Positions 46,497 to 53,641 of a stretch of DNA of 64,000 nt are shown here, piece after piece. The position numbers were made by a program, and so were the translations under genes. This DNA comes from Cyanobacteria bacterium UBA2566. GTDB taxonomy: Bacteria > Cyanobacteriota > Cyanobacteriia > Cyanobacteriales > Desertifilaceae. A model generated the notes under the pieces. The model was not told where the DNA came from, made no database searches, and saw only the letters and a list, made by a program, of their open reading frames with translations. The DNA lies in assembly GCA_002340255.1 (NCBI GenBank), contig DDLS01000175.1, positions 1-64,000 on the forward strand, given 5' to 3'. Positions within the stretch are counted from its first letter, which is position 1. Each line of letters begins with the position of its first letter.

Positions 46497-46516
46497 GGAG
46501 GAATAAACCCATACCC
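46497..46516 (+). repeat. 20-bp inverted repeat, left copy
   Basis: GGAGGAATAAACCCATACCC here is the exact reverse complement of 47617-47636. The two copies bracket 1.1 kb that holds the broken YoeB-type pair, the MITE-like element and the intact VapBC genes. Similarity continues weakly outside the 20 bp. It may be two oppositely oriented copies of a dispersed repeat or the ends of a former mobile cassette. Confidence 0.75.
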
Positions 46517-46547
46517 TAATCCGTTGTTGCTATTGAAGTCATAACAA

Positions 46548-46802
46548 ATAATTAAAGCAATTAAACACAATACTGCTGTTGGCAAATCAGGAAAAATAGA
46601 AGTTTATGCTCCTGAATTACCCGAAGGTCAAAACATAGAGGTCATTATTTTAGTCGATTCTGTCACTGAAGATACGACAGAATATTTATTTTCTACAGAA
46701 GCCAATAAAAAACAATTATTAGAAGCAATGGAAAGAGTAGAAAAGGAAGAGGGTTTAGTTGTCATTACTGAACAAGAATGGCATGAGAAATATAGTATTT
46801 GA
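46548..46802 (+). pseudogene. Antitoxin remnant, start codon lost
   Basis: The open frame gives IKAIKHNTAVGKSGKIEVYA then PELPEGQNIEVIILVDSV, and ends with TEQEWHEKYSI. This resembles short antitoxins paired with YoeB/Txe toxins, which open MIKAI..VGKDGKIE. An in-frame TAA is at 46542 and the following codons are CAA ATA ATT AAA, so no ATG, GTG or TTG is available where the start should be. It overlaps the toxin reading frame by 20 nt. It may still be made from an ATA or ATT start, but I treat it as decayed because the toxin is also broken. Confidence 0.7.
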
Positions 46803-46932
46803 TCCCCAAGCATTTGAACAATTTAATCATTGGGCAGAAGAAAACCCTAAAGCCTACCAAAAAATTGTTATATCAAATCCCAAAACTCACGCTACACATC
46901 CATCCCTGTGTCCCTGCGTCAATCATCTGTAG
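46783..46932 (+). pseudogene. Truncated YoeB/Txe-type toxin
   Basis: ATG 46783 opens MRNIVFDPQAFEQFNHWAEE then NPKAYQKIV, the N-terminal third of a YoeB/Txe mRNA interferase (about 85 aa in full, with pattern F-x-P-x-A-x-E-x-F-x-x-W). After residue ~29 the homology ends exactly where a 13-bp terminal inverted repeat begins (46868). The frame then runs through that element to TAG at 46930. The remainder of the toxin is not found after the element, so insertion was followed by deletion, or the toxin end was lost. Confidence 0.78.
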
Positions 46933-46956
46933 CACACATCTAAGGATTTGATATAA
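46868..46956. mobile_element. 89-bp MITE-like element with 13-bp terminal inverted repeats
   Basis: The left end TTATATCAAATCC (46868-46880) is the exact reverse complement of the right end GGATTTGATATAA (46944-46956). The 63-bp interior has no coding capacity. The ends carry TA dinucleotides, as expected for IS630/Tc1-type elements that duplicate TA. It interrupts the YoeB-type toxin. No transposase is in the window. Confidence 0.65.
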
Positions 46957-46988
46957 AATGGTTTTAGCGTAATTTTGGAGCGATAAGA

Positions 46989-47207
46989 ATGATTCAACCG
47001 GTAATTTTAGAGAAATTAGAGACATTACCAGAGTCTCTACAAATCGAGGTATTGCACTATATTGAATTCTTATCAGAACGGTATATAGAGAAAAAAGTCG
47101 AGCCAGAAGTGCAACAAAAAAAGCGACGAGCAGGATTGTTAAAGGGAAAAATTTGGATGGCAGAAGATTTTGATGCCCCTTTGGAAGATATGAAGGATTA
47201 TATGTAA
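46989..47207 (+). CDS. vapB: DUF2281-like antitoxin (VapB)
   Basis: This 72-aa protein starts MIQPVILEKLETLPESLQIE with the helical LPE-x-LQ-x-EVL-x-YIEFL pattern of DUF2281 antitoxins. A basic centre (QKKRRAGLLKGKI) and an acidic tail (AEDFDAPLEDMKDYM) follow, the latter matching the toxin-binding end seen in the family. Its stop overlaps the VapC start as TAATG, so the two are co-translated. Confidence 0.85.
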   Translation: MIQPVILEKLETLPESLQIEVLHYIEFLSERYIEKKVEPEVQQKKRRAGLLKGKIWMAEDFDAPLEDMKDYM

Positions 47208-47584
47208 TGCTACTCGATACTCATACGTTGTTGTGGTTTCTAGCTGATGACCCTAAGTTGCCATCAAGGGTCAAAAGTAGCATAGAAAATGCCGATCGGG
47301 TTAGGGTCAGTATGGCGACTGTGTGGGAAATTGCTATCAAAATTTCAATTAAAAAGTTGAAATTAGATTTTGAGTTTATGGAATTAGCTGATTTTCTTGC
47401 ACAGACTGGGATTGAAACTTTAGATATTTCCTTTGCCGATCTTGAGCATTATAGAACTCTACCCCTTCATCATCGCGATCCATTCGATCGCATTTTAATT
47501 GCTCAAGCAATCACCAATTCTTTAATGATTGTCAGTGCTGACACGGCTTTTAATGCCTATCCAATTCAGAGGATGTGGACATAA
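47207..47584 (+). CDS. vapC: VapC-type PIN toxin
   Basis: This is a 125-aa PIN protein with all acidic positions: MLLDTHTLLWFLADD (Asp4), SMATVWEIAIKI (Glu), HHRDPFDRILIAQA (two Asp), and IVSADTAFNAY (Asp). It appears intact and complete. It is a site-specific RNase held in check by the overlapping DUF2281 protein. This is the only intact pair in the 46.5-48.2 kb cluster. Confidence 0.88.
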   Translation: MLLDTHTLLWFLADDPKLPSRVKSSIENADRVRVSMATVWEIAIKISIKKLKLDFEFMELADFLAQTGIETLDISFADLEHYRTLPLHHRDPFDRILIAQAITNSLMIVSADTAFNAYPIQRMWT

Positions 47585-47616
47585 GTTAAGATAAAGATTG
47601 ATTATTTTAATTTGCC

Positions 47617-47636
47617 GGGTATGGGTTTATTCCTCC
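47617..47636 (-). repeat. 20-bp inverted repeat, right copy
   Basis: GGGTATGGGTTTATTCCTCC is the exact reverse complement of 46497-46516 and closes a 1140-bp segment containing toxin-antitoxin genes. It lies 33 bp after the vapC stop. Confidence 0.75.
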
Positions 47637-47688
47637 TCGTATTCTCACTCTCTCCCCACCTTGACTAATCATCCAACTCAAACAAGCC

Positions 47689-47934
47689 ATGATTAGCCTA
47701 AACATAGATGAAATTCAACAAAATTTATCTGGATTTATCCAATTGATTCAAGAAGGTAATCGATTAATCATTACTCAGGAAGATCGGCCGATTGCTGAAA
47801 TTCAACCGATATCAACCAACCTACCTCAGAAAACACCTCGTCCTATTGGTTTATGTGAGGGTGAATTTATTGTGCCTGATGATTTTAACGATCCCCTTCC
47901 TGAAGAAATTATAAAATTGTTTGAAAATCCATGA
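47689..47934 (+). CDS. Phd/YefM-like antitoxin, partner toxin broken
   Basis: This 81-aa protein starts MISLNIDEIQQNLSGFIQLI, the Phd/YefM DNA-binding and dimerisation pattern, with RLIITQEDRPIAEIQPI as the typical second strand. The tail (EGEFIVPDDFNDPLPEEIIKLF) is the toxin-neutralising segment. It overlaps the following VapC frame by ATGA, but that toxin has an in-frame stop. The antitoxin therefore seems to be an orphan. Confidence 0.82.
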   Translation: MISLNIDEIQQNLSGFIQLIQEGNRLIITQEDRPIAEIQPISTNLPQKTPRPIGLCEGEFIVPDDFNDPLPEEIIKLFENP

Positions 47935-48206
47935 AAATCCTCTTGAATACTCATATTTTTCTCTGGCTGATTACGCACAATCGCTAACTGGATGAAAGAT
48001 GTCGTAATGCTATTAGCAATCAAGATAACGAAGTTTATCTCAGCGTAGTTTGTGTGTGGGCAGCGATGATTAAATATCAACTGGGAAAATTGCCCTTACC
48101 AGAATCGCCGGAAATCTACCTTCCAAAACAGCGTGAAAGACACCCGATTCGTAGTTTATCTATTCATGAAAGCGCGATCTCTCAATTATTGTATAATTCT
48201 TTATAA
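47931..48206 (+). pseudogene. VapC toxin with in-frame stop and missing C-terminus
   Basis: ATG 47931 gives MKILLNTHIFLWLITHNR, then TAA at 47985-47987. In the same frame it continues LDERCRNAISNQDNEVYLSV and VCVWAAMIKYQLGKLPLPES, to TAA at 48204. The first Asp of the PIN motif (LLDTH) is Asn here, the Glu of VWEIA reads VWAAM, and the DPFDR-x-LIAQA block is gone. Catalytic residues, the reading frame and the C-terminus have all decayed. Confidence 0.85.
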
Positions 48207-48271
48207 ATAGTGACGATCGCGCCAGAGAGACCCAGTATTATCATTTAAAGCGCCCTATCATATGTTCGGTT

Positions 48272-48829
48272 TCAGTCTTTGCGAGCCACCAGTTCGGCAA
48301 TCTCACCTTCAGAATAGCGAATCGGAATATGTTGGGGACAGTTCTCGCTGTAAGCTTCCACATGGAATAGAATGACTCGCTCTATGCTTGCTGGATAGTT
48401 GGGGACTTGTAATTTTTGGGTAAGCTCCGTATCTCCTTCTACGACTTCTGCTCTTCCCCATACCTTCACCCGCTTGCGGTGACGATAGTCCATTAGAAAT
48501 AAAAAGGCTTTATCATTGCTCGATAGATTACCCACGGTGATGTATTGAGCATTGCCACTAAAATCGGCAAAGCCTAGGGTTTTTTCATCCAATACCTTCA
48601 GAAAACCGGGTTCCCCTCCGCGAAATTGGATGTAGGGATAACCATTGGAGCTAACCGTTCCTAAATAGATTCCGTCTAGGGTGACGATAAAGTCGGCTAG
48701 TTCGGGAGTAATCGTATCATTACTGGGGCCTTTGGCAACATAGCGCTCATAGGTTTGGCGAGATCCTTATTGTTCTTGTACAGCTTTGACTTCGGGCGTA
48801 AAAGCAAGTTGTGCAAATTTGCGAGCCAT
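48272..48829 (-). pseudogene. Pyridoxamine 5'-phosphate oxidase-like flavoprotein, split by TAA
   Basis: From ATG 48829 the frame reads MARKFAQLAFTPEVKAVQEQ, then TAA at 48769-48767. It continues GSRQTYERYVAKGPSNDTIT then PELADFIVTLDGIYLGTVSS, and GNAQYITVGNLSSNDKAFLF, ending at 48272. Together these give about 185 aa of a PNPOx-like split-barrel protein (FMN-binding, substrate unknown). One nonsense codon at position 21 separates a short N-terminus from an otherwise intact domain. No ATG lies in the next 55 codons, so re-initiation would need a GTG or TTG. Confidence 0.82.
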
Positions 48830-48926
48830 AATCATCTCCTATGCTGTTTCAATGGTTGCCCTGTCTACTGATTTTCAGAATTTGAATAAATAGAGATGCC
48901 TTTAATTATATGAGCGATCGCGCAGT

Positions 48927-48946
48927 GAAACGGAGTTTTATCGCCA
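48927..48946 (+). repeat. 20-bp dispersed repeat, copy 1
   Basis: GAAACGGAGTTTTATCGCCA is identical to 57249-57268. This copy is in the 214-bp non-coding gap between the broken PNPOx-like gene and the PEP-CTERM gene. Copy 2 runs into the 3' end of the small gene at 57210. Confidence 0.7.
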
Positions 48947-49043
48947 CTTCTGCTAAATTAGGATAGGTTAGGCGATCGCTCTTTCGGACTGCGTCAGAGA
49001 TCAACAAATTTAGCAGGTTCTAAATCCGAGAAGTCGAGTTACT

Positions 49044-49697
49044 TTAGAACGGTTTCCGTTGACGCAGGGAACGGAAACCCAACCCACTGAAGGCTAGTAA
49101 TCCTACAATAGAAGAGGGTTCCGGTACAGATTTGGAGGGGTTTCGGATTGCCAACATTACGTCATCAAGGACTAATCCTCCATTGTCTCCTCCAGTATGA
49201 TCGAAAATTAGATTTGCTGTTGTCAGTTGTTCTACAGTAAACTGCCGAGTAATCAGTCCAGCATCGAGTACAGAAAAAGTTTCTTCAAACAAAGTCCCCA
49301 AAGAAACAGTCAGATTATTGTTTTGTGTTCTACCAGGGTTTTGTCCTAACAAGTCAAAACTTAACTCCACAATTTGACCTGGATTGAATGTAAATGCTGT
49401 TTTGGAAACAACAGTCCCTGCATTGCGAGTTGTACCATCTAGGTCTAGAAAAAGTCCTTGACTAGGAAAGAAATCAAAGAATCCGTTACCAATCAAATCA
49501 ACGGAACCATCAACTACATCCCAATTGGCCAAATCAAAATAGTTGAGTTCTCCAACACCACCATTTTCAGCATTAAAGTTATCTTCAAGGAGGATAGTTT
49601 GAGCAGATGCTGAAGGAATTTCGGTAGCCAAACCCAGAGTAGTACTGATGCCTACAGCTAATCCGAGTGGTAAGGATTTGATATTAAATAAATTCAT
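49044..49697 (-). CDS. PEP-CTERM sorting-domain protein
   Basis: This 217-aa secreted protein has a signal peptide (residues 1 to about 33, ending SASAQ). The ~155-residue beta-rich ectodomain (LLEDNFNAENGGVGELNYFD, then GSVDLIGNGF and LVLDDVML) resembles a lectin/jelly-roll-like fold. The C-terminal sorting signal is VPEPSSIVGLLAFSGLGF followed by RSLRQRK: PEP motif, membrane helix, basic tail. Such proteins are processed by an exosortase and reach the surface or matrix, often together with exopolysaccharide. No exosortase is in the window. Confidence 0.87.
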   Translation of the reverse strand: MNLFNIKSLPLGLAVGISTTLGLATEIPSASAQTILLEDNFNAENGGVGELNYFDLANWDVVDGSVDLIGNGFFDFFPSQGLFLDLDGTTRNAGTVVSKTAFTFNPGQIVELSFDLLGQNPGRTQNNNLTVSLGTLFEETFSVLDAGLITRQFTVEQLTTANLIFDHTGGDNGGLVLDDVMLAIRNPSKSVPEPSSIVGLLAFSGLGFRSLRQRKPF

Positions 49698-49816
49698 ACG
49701 TTATGACTCCTATACTGAGTATTCAACCACAGAGGCAATCGAAGCCTCTAATAAGTTAGTCAGTTTTTCGGAGCTGATTTTCTGCAAAATCACTGATTTT
49801 GTAATAAAACGTTACA

Positions 49817-51445
49817 TTAGGAGCTAAATCTACGAATTCTCAGACTCAGCAAAATCACGGGTAAAATCCCCACGACCACTAATGCTAGAGCTGGGCCGGC
49901 TGCTTCGGCGAGGCGTTCATCGGCAGCCAGTTGATAAGTGCGGATAGCAAGGGTGTCGAAGTTAAAGGGACGGATGATTAAGGTGGCGGGGAGTTCTTTC
50001 ATCACATCCACAAATACCAGGAGAGCCGCCGTTAATAGACTACCGCGTATTAGGGGGACGTGGATGCGCCACAGGGTCTGGGTGACTCCGTAGCCGAGGC
50101 TGCGGGAGGCATAGTCTAAATTGGGGGTAATTTTGCCGAGACTCGACTCTACGGTTCCAAAAGCAACTGCTAAGAAGCGCACCAGATAGGCGAAGATCAG
50201 GGCAAAAATAGTACCACTGAGGAGTAGTCCCGTAGATATACTGAACGTGGCTTGCATCCAAGCATCGACAGTGTTATCAAAAATTCCCAGGGGAATGAGA
50301 ATACCGACGGCAATCACGGAGCCGGGGATGGCGTATCCCATGGAGGAGAGTCGCGCGGCACTGTTCATGGGGACGGTGGGGTTTAAGCGCACTCCGTAGG
50401 CGATCGCCACGGCTAAAATGACTCCTAACAGGGCAGTCAGACCAGCAAGAATCAGGCTATTCTGGGCATATTCCCAAAACCGACCTTGTAGGGTATCCGG
50501 GTTGGCGATCGCCATTTGCAGTAGTAGTCCACCTGGGAGTAGAAATCCACAGCCCATCGGAACCAGACAGGCGATCGCCGCCAAATGTCCTCGTATTCCA
50601 GTTAATCGATAGGGTTGAATGGCTCGGAAGCGATCGCCATTTTGGTAATATTTGGCTTGCTGACGAGACCAGCGCTCTAGGATAATTAGGACGAAAACAA
50701 ACATCAATAAAATAGAGGAGAGCTGGGAGGCAGCTCCATGTTCTCCCATACCAAACCAGACGCGATAGATACCTGTCGTAAACGTATCTACACCGAAATA
50801 CTGCACCGTCCCAAAATCACTCAGAGTTTCCATTAGGGCTAAAGACAATCCCGCCATAATTGCGGGTCGAGCCAGAGGGAGCGCCACTTTACGGAAACTT
50901 TCCCAGGGATTACAGCCCAGGGAGCGGCTAGCTTCGAGGGTACAAGTGGCTTGTTCCAGGAAAGCGACCCGTGTTAATAAATAGACGTAGGGATAGAGAA
51001 CTAAACTAAGGAGAATAATAGCGCCAACGAGCGATCGCACGGGAGGAAACCAGTAATCTTGCACCGTTTCCCAGCCGAACAAACTTCGCAGCGTGGTTTG
51101 CACCGGACCGTAATATTCCAGGAATTCCGTATAGGTGTAGGCTAAAACATAGGCGGGGACAGCTAAAGGGAGCAACAGCGCCCACTCAAACCACCGCTTT
51201 CCGCGAAATTCGCACATCGTCACTAACCAGGCACATCCAACACCGATCAGTAATACCCCTGTTCCTACTCCCACCATTAAAGCAAACGAGTTCAACAGAT
51301 AGCGAGGTAACACTGTTTCCATCAGATGCAACCAAATGTCTCCCGTGTTAGTGAAACTACTGGCAACAACACAGAGAATGGGAGTTGCAATCAACAGAGC
51401 GATCGCGATGACGGCGATCGTCCATCCTTTAGAAAACCAGATCAT
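49817..51445 (-). CDS. Iron-type ABC transporter permease, fused two-domain (FutB/AfuB-like)
   Basis: This is a 542-aa protein starting at ATG 51445 (MIWFSKGWTIAVIAIALLIA) with GAGG upstream; the longer frame runs back into heptamer-repeat DNA. It has two tandem binding-protein-dependent permease domains of about six membrane helices each. EAA loops are visible as EASRSLGCNPWESFRKVALPLARPAI and YASRSLGYGVTQTLWRIHVPLIRG (approximate, split by me). This layout is that of Fe3+ permeases. The ATPase and periplasmic binding protein are not adjacent, which is usual for cyanobacterial fut genes. Confidence 0.87.
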   Translation of the reverse strand: MIWFSKGWTIAVIAIALLIATPILCVVASSFTNTGDIWLHLMETVLPRYLLNSFALMVGVGTGVLLIGVGCAWLVTMCEFRGKRWFEWALLLPLAVPAYVLAYTYTEFLEYYGPVQTTLRSLFGWETVQDYWFPPVRSLVGAIILLSLVLYPYVYLLTRVAFLEQATCTLEASRSLGCNPWESFRKVALPLARPAIMAGLSLALMETLSDFGTVQYFGVDTFTTGIYRVWFGMGEHGAASQLSSILLMFVFVLIILERWSRQQAKYYQNGDRFRAIQPYRLTGIRGHLAAIACLVPMGCGFLLPGGLLLQMAIANPDTLQGRFWEYAQNSLILAGLTALLGVILAVAIAYGVRLNPTVPMNSAARLSSMGYAIPGSVIAVGILIPLGIFDNTVDAWMQATFSISTGLLLSGTIFALIFAYLVRFLAVAFGTVESSLGKITPNLDYASRSLGYGVTQTLWRIHVPLIRGSLLTAALLVFVDVMKELPATLIIRPFNFDTLAIRTYQLAADERLAEAAGPALALVVVGILPVILLSLRIRRFSS

Positions 51446-51490
51446 AATTAAGGGCACCTCGTTGAATTCATTAGATTTCTTGCAGAAGTC

Positions 51491-51549
51491 AGGGAATAGG
51501 GATATAGCGCTTTGCGCTAGGGAATAGGGAATAGGGAATAGGGAATAGG
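51491..51549. repeat. TAGGGAA heptamer repeats and AGCGC palindrome
   Basis: Four perfect tandem TAGGGAA units occupy 51518-51545, with partial units at both ends. The palindrome AGCGC-TTT-GCGCT at 51506-51518 is embedded. The wider 298-bp divergent spacer (51446-51743) also has two AAGCGCTGTAA words near 51602 and 51684, and a related TTACAGCGCTTCGC is at 57433. These are short repeats typical of cyanobacteria. I saw no clear promoter in this spacer. Confidence 0.8.
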
Positions 51550-51743
51550 CTTTTGGTACATAGCTTTGAGGATTCAACACTGTCCCTCATAACAGCACAA
51601 AGCGCTGTAAAAATACAGAATTATTCCATGGCTATTTATTTTCTACCCACTTATGCAAAAGGTCTATTTTTTGAGCAGGGCACGAAGCGCTGTAAGCTTG
51701 GTGTTAATTGAGAATTAATCATACTACATTTGAAACTAAAAAT

Positions 51744-52502
51744 ATGACCAAACCCCTAGAAAACAAAATTGCCCTCGTCACTGGAGGCAGTTCCGGCATT
51801 GGACGCGCTACAGCCTTGGCTTTTGCTGGCAAGGGAGCAAAAGTAGTCATTGGTAGTCCCCAGGTGAAAGAAGGGGAAGAAACAGTCGAACTGATCAAAG
51901 AAGCAGGCAGTGAGGGGCTTTTCGTAAAAACCGATGTTACTCAGGCTGCCGAGGTAGAAAGTTTGGTCACTCAAACGGTAGCAATGTACGGAGGTTTAGA
52001 TTATGCGTTCAATAATGCTGGGACTGAAGGCGTAGTCAGACTTGCCATCGAACAGGGGGAAGAAGATTGGGATTTGATTATCAATACTAATCTGAAAGGA
52101 GTTTGGTTATCTATGAAGTACGAAATTCCTCAGATGCTCAAGCAAGGCACAGGGGCGATCGTTAATAATTCTTCTGCACTTGGGTTGAGGGGGGCAAGCA
52201 ATTTAGCGATTTACAGTGCCAGCAAACATGGAATTATTGGGTTGACTAAATCCATTGCTCTTGAACATGCTCGGGATGGCATCAGGATTAATGTCGTTTG
52301 TCCTGGAGCGATAGAAACAGACATGGTTAATCGCATTGTACCAAATCCGGAAGACAAAGCGGCTATGATTGAGCAGCTTTATCCCCTCGGACGTATGGGC
52401 TTGCCAGAAGAGATAGCGAATGCGGTGGTTTGGTTATGTTCGGATGAGGCGAGTTTTATCACAGGTCAATCGATAGTAATTGACGGTGGTTTTATGACAT
52501 AA
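51744..52502 (+). CDS. Short-chain dehydrogenase/reductase (classical SDR)
   Basis: This is a 252-aa protein. ATG 51744 (MTKPLENKIALVTGGSSGIG) was chosen; the longer frame begins at TTG in the spacer. TGGSSGIG binds NAD(P), FNNAGTEG is the NNAG motif, Ser is in NNSSALG, YSASKHG has the catalytic Tyr and Lys, and the C-terminal SIVIDGGFMT is typical of the glucose-1-dehydrogenase/FabG-like group. The substrate is unknown and it stands alone. Confidence 0.88.
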   Translation: MTKPLENKIALVTGGSSGIGRATALAFAGKGAKVVIGSPQVKEGEETVELIKEAGSEGLFVKTDVTQAAEVESLVTQTVAMYGGLDYAFNNAGTEGVVRLAIEQGEEDWDLIINTNLKGVWLSMKYEIPQMLKQGTGAIVNNSSALGLRGASNLAIYSASKHGIIGLTKSIALEHARDGIRINVVCPGAIETDMVNRIVPNPEDKAAMIEQLYPLGRMGLPEEIANAVVWLCSDEASFITGQSIVIDGGFMT

Positions 52503-52570
52503 CAGTTAATGATCGTAGGGCTTATTCAAGAGTGTTAGGCAGACTGAACTTGTGTTGTTCGATCCTCACT

Positions 52571-53290
52571 TTAAACCTCATCAGGGTTAATACCGTTCTC
52601 CAGAAGTAAACGTCGAAATCGTTCTGCTCGTTGTCGCTCCCGTTCTTCTGGCGTAGGAATCCAGTTGCCTGAAGCATCATAAAATCGCAACCAGAGGCGA
52701 TCGACCTTTTGATACGAGCCTTGCCATACTCCTAAACCGACTCCCAGTTCTGCTAACCATAAGCGATTATCTAGTATTTCTAACTCTTGATAGCGCTGAT
52801 TTTGCAGGTGAAAGGTTCGGAAAGAAGAATTTTGGCGATCGTAAACCACATAATAGGGCACTTGCAGAATTTCTTCATACACTTGCCATTTGGTTGGAGG
52901 TTCATCCGGTTCAGCCTCAATTTCTCCCAAGTCTTCTTTTTGGGTACTCGGAGAGAGCAGTTCTACAACAATAAAAGGATTAACACCCTCTTGCCAGATT
53001 ACATAACTGAGCCGTAAATCCTGTTCTTCATACAATTTGGGGACTCCCACGACTCCAAACCAGTCGGGACGCTTGTATCGCCGCGTATTATTTGGGTCAT
53101 AATAGATATTGAGATCCATTCCCGAAAATACTTGTTCAGAGGGATAAGTGAACGGTTGAAAGGTTAAGCGCAACAAGGTCGCTTGTAGGGGATGGAACTC
53201 GTCAGGCAAACCAGATTCTCCTACTTCTTCACTGGGTAAATCGTACATTGTTGGCAGGGTGGTTTGCTGCTTTTGAGAGAGGTTAACCAT
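52571..53290 (-). CDS. Uma2 family (DUF820) endonuclease-like protein
   Basis: This is a 239-aa protein of the Uma2/DUF820 PD-(D/E)XK fold, very common in cyanobacteria. YKRPDWFGVVGVP holds the Asp, PFIVVELLSPSTQKED the E-x-x-SPS motif, and VYEEILQVPYYVVYDR the conserved helix with Tyr. The C-terminal basic-acidic helix (TPEERERQRAERFRRLLLEN) is typical. The biological target is unknown. Confidence 0.85.
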   Translation of the reverse strand: MVNLSQKQQTTLPTMYDLPSEEVGESGLPDEFHPLQATLLRLTFQPFTYPSEQVFSGMDLNIYYDPNNTRRYKRPDWFGVVGVPKLYEEQDLRLSYVIWQEGVNPFIVVELLSPSTQKEDLGEIEAEPDEPPTKWQVYEEILQVPYYVVYDRQNSSFRTFHLQNQRYQELEILDNRLWLAELGVGLGVWQGSYQKVDRLWLRFYDASGNWIPTPEERERQRAERFRRLLLENGINPDEV

Positions 53291-53334
53291 ATTTGTATTA
53301 CCTTATGACTTAATTACTTAACAGAGCAAACCTG

Positions 53335-53580
53335 ATGGCAAAGCAGTTCCACTTAATCGATCTAGTTTCCCAACGAAAAGCGCTTAGAGAGCATCTCCAG
53401 GGGTTTACAGAAGAGGAGGTGCTTACATGGTTAAAGGCTCATGGGCACTTGGAACAATATTATAATAGTGCAGCGACTCACCAAATATACATCTTCACCT
53501 CTAATCTTGGGATAGAAGCTGGTTTCTTCTTCCGTAAAGGTCAAATGATCTTCATAGGTGACGATTGTACTTTTGTATGA
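53335..53580 (+). CDS. Small hypothetical protein
   Basis: This 81-aa soluble protein (MAKQFHLIDLVSQRKALREH start) is not recognised. It has a helical N-terminal half (FTEEEVLTWLKAHGHLEQYY) and beta-like C-terminal half (HQIYIFTSNLGIEAGFFFRK). Codon use is normal and it stands between divergent and convergent neighbours with short gaps, so it is probably real. Confidence 0.55.
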   Translation: MAKQFHLIDLVSQRKALREHLQGFTEEEVLTWLKAHGHLEQYYNSAATHQIYIFTSNLGIEAGFFFRKGQMIFIGDDCTFV

Positions 53581-53641
53581 ACAGATTGAGGATGAAAAAG
53601 ATATCAATTAGAGTTTTCATTGCTTTAACTAATTTCTAGAA

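Noticed and set aside
51491..51549. CRISPR or origin iterons
   Set aside because: Seven-bp TAGGGAA units without spacers and with no replication gene nearby; typical cyanobacterial short tandem repeats.
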